DNA from: Actinomycetes bacterium
GTDB lineage: Bacteria; Actinomycetota; Acidimicrobiia; Acidimicrobiales; Bog-793
Direction: 5' to 3'
DNA: 38,440 bases
NCBI GenBank assembly: GCA_021803215.1
Contig: JAJZLV010000016.1
Coordinates: forward strand, 1-38,440
The position numbers and the translations under genes were made by a program. Position 1 is the stretch's first letter. Each line of letters begins with the position of its first letter. The notes under the pieces are model-generated. The model made no database searches. It was not told where the DNA came from and saw nothing but the letters and a program-made list of their open reading frames with translations. This document shows, piece after piece, positions 38,375-38,440 of the stretch.

Positions 38375-38440
38375 TTGCTCGTTGGCGACGGCATCTGGCA
38401 CGACGCCCTCGGAAGGCCGGTCGAGCTCCTGCACCCGCCG
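38375..38440 (+). CDS. Start of a gene cut off by the window end
   Basis: TTG at 38375 opens a frame of 22 codons that is still open at the window end and reads as a plausible protein start (LVGDGIWHDALGRPVELL). Too short to identify. The call rests on composition and the TAnnnT box seven bases upstream. Confidence 0.4.
   Translation, partial: MLVGDGIWHDALGRPVELLHPP

Noticed and set aside
37927-38394. 155-codon minus-strand frame after the DoxX gene
   Set aside because: Composition unlike the neighbours, no motif and no ribosome site.

Overview
This is a 38.4-kb stretch of very G+C-rich chromosomal DNA with dense gene packing and frequent ATGA, TGATG and GTGA stop/start overlaps. It probably comes from a member of the Actinomycetota. 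Supporting points are a TopA with a Lys/Ala-rich tail, GRxGPY repeats and no zinc fingers, a mycothiol-dependent maleylpyruvate-isomerase-family protein, an ANTAR protein, many GTG/TTG starts, and several genes whose start codon lies 6-7 bases after a TAnnnT box (the leaderless pattern common in this phylum). I cannot place it to genus. I see no rRNA, tRNA, CRISPR array, intact insertion sequence or prophage.

Layout. 1-4185: replication block topA (5' end cut off by the window), tmk and a holB-type clamp-loader subunit. 4235-6873: MDMPI-family protein, RDD membrane protein and msrA. 6896-10774: secreted CocE/NonD-type hydrolase, divergent polytopic membrane protein, and a stand-alone Lrp/AsnC ligand-binding domain. 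10828-13210 (minus): P450, [3Fe-4S] ferredoxin and XdhC-family protein in one overlapping operon, next to an 81-residue four-cysteine protein. 13688-16003: NCS1 permease and GNAT acetyltransferase. 16005-18226: nickel/cobalt permease with palindromes in front of it, then two unknown genes.

18379-26402 is a complete high-affinity potassium uptake locus. On the minus strand run a KdpD sensor half, a 27-residue single-helix microprotein, kdpF, kdpA, kdpB and kdpC. On the plus strand, starting 33 bases from the sensor half, run the kinase half of KdpD (DUF4118, GAF, HisKA, HATPase) and kdpE. KdpD is therefore split into two divergently transcribed genes. Direct repeats suitable for an OmpR-family regulator lie in front of the transporter genes.

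26501-31355: SRPBCC protein, AhpD-like protein, a nucleotidyltransferase-fold protein, a metallophosphoesterase and an APC permease. 31627-34211: a radical-SAM protein of the anaerobic sulfatase maturase family with a SEC-C tail, divergent from a type II sulfide:quinone oxidoreductase whose promoter is covered by a palindrome. 34386-36960 (minus): Hsp20 and a STAS / GAF-ANTAR / small-protein operon. 37371-38440: a DoxX-family protein, a non-coding stretch, and the first codons of a gene that leaves the window.

The most distinctive features are the split, divergent KdpD system with its extra microprotein and paired direct repeats, the recurring leaderless promoter layout, and several palindromic operators beside genes for metal, sulfide and redox functions. 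Product names rest on motifs read by eye; no database search was run.
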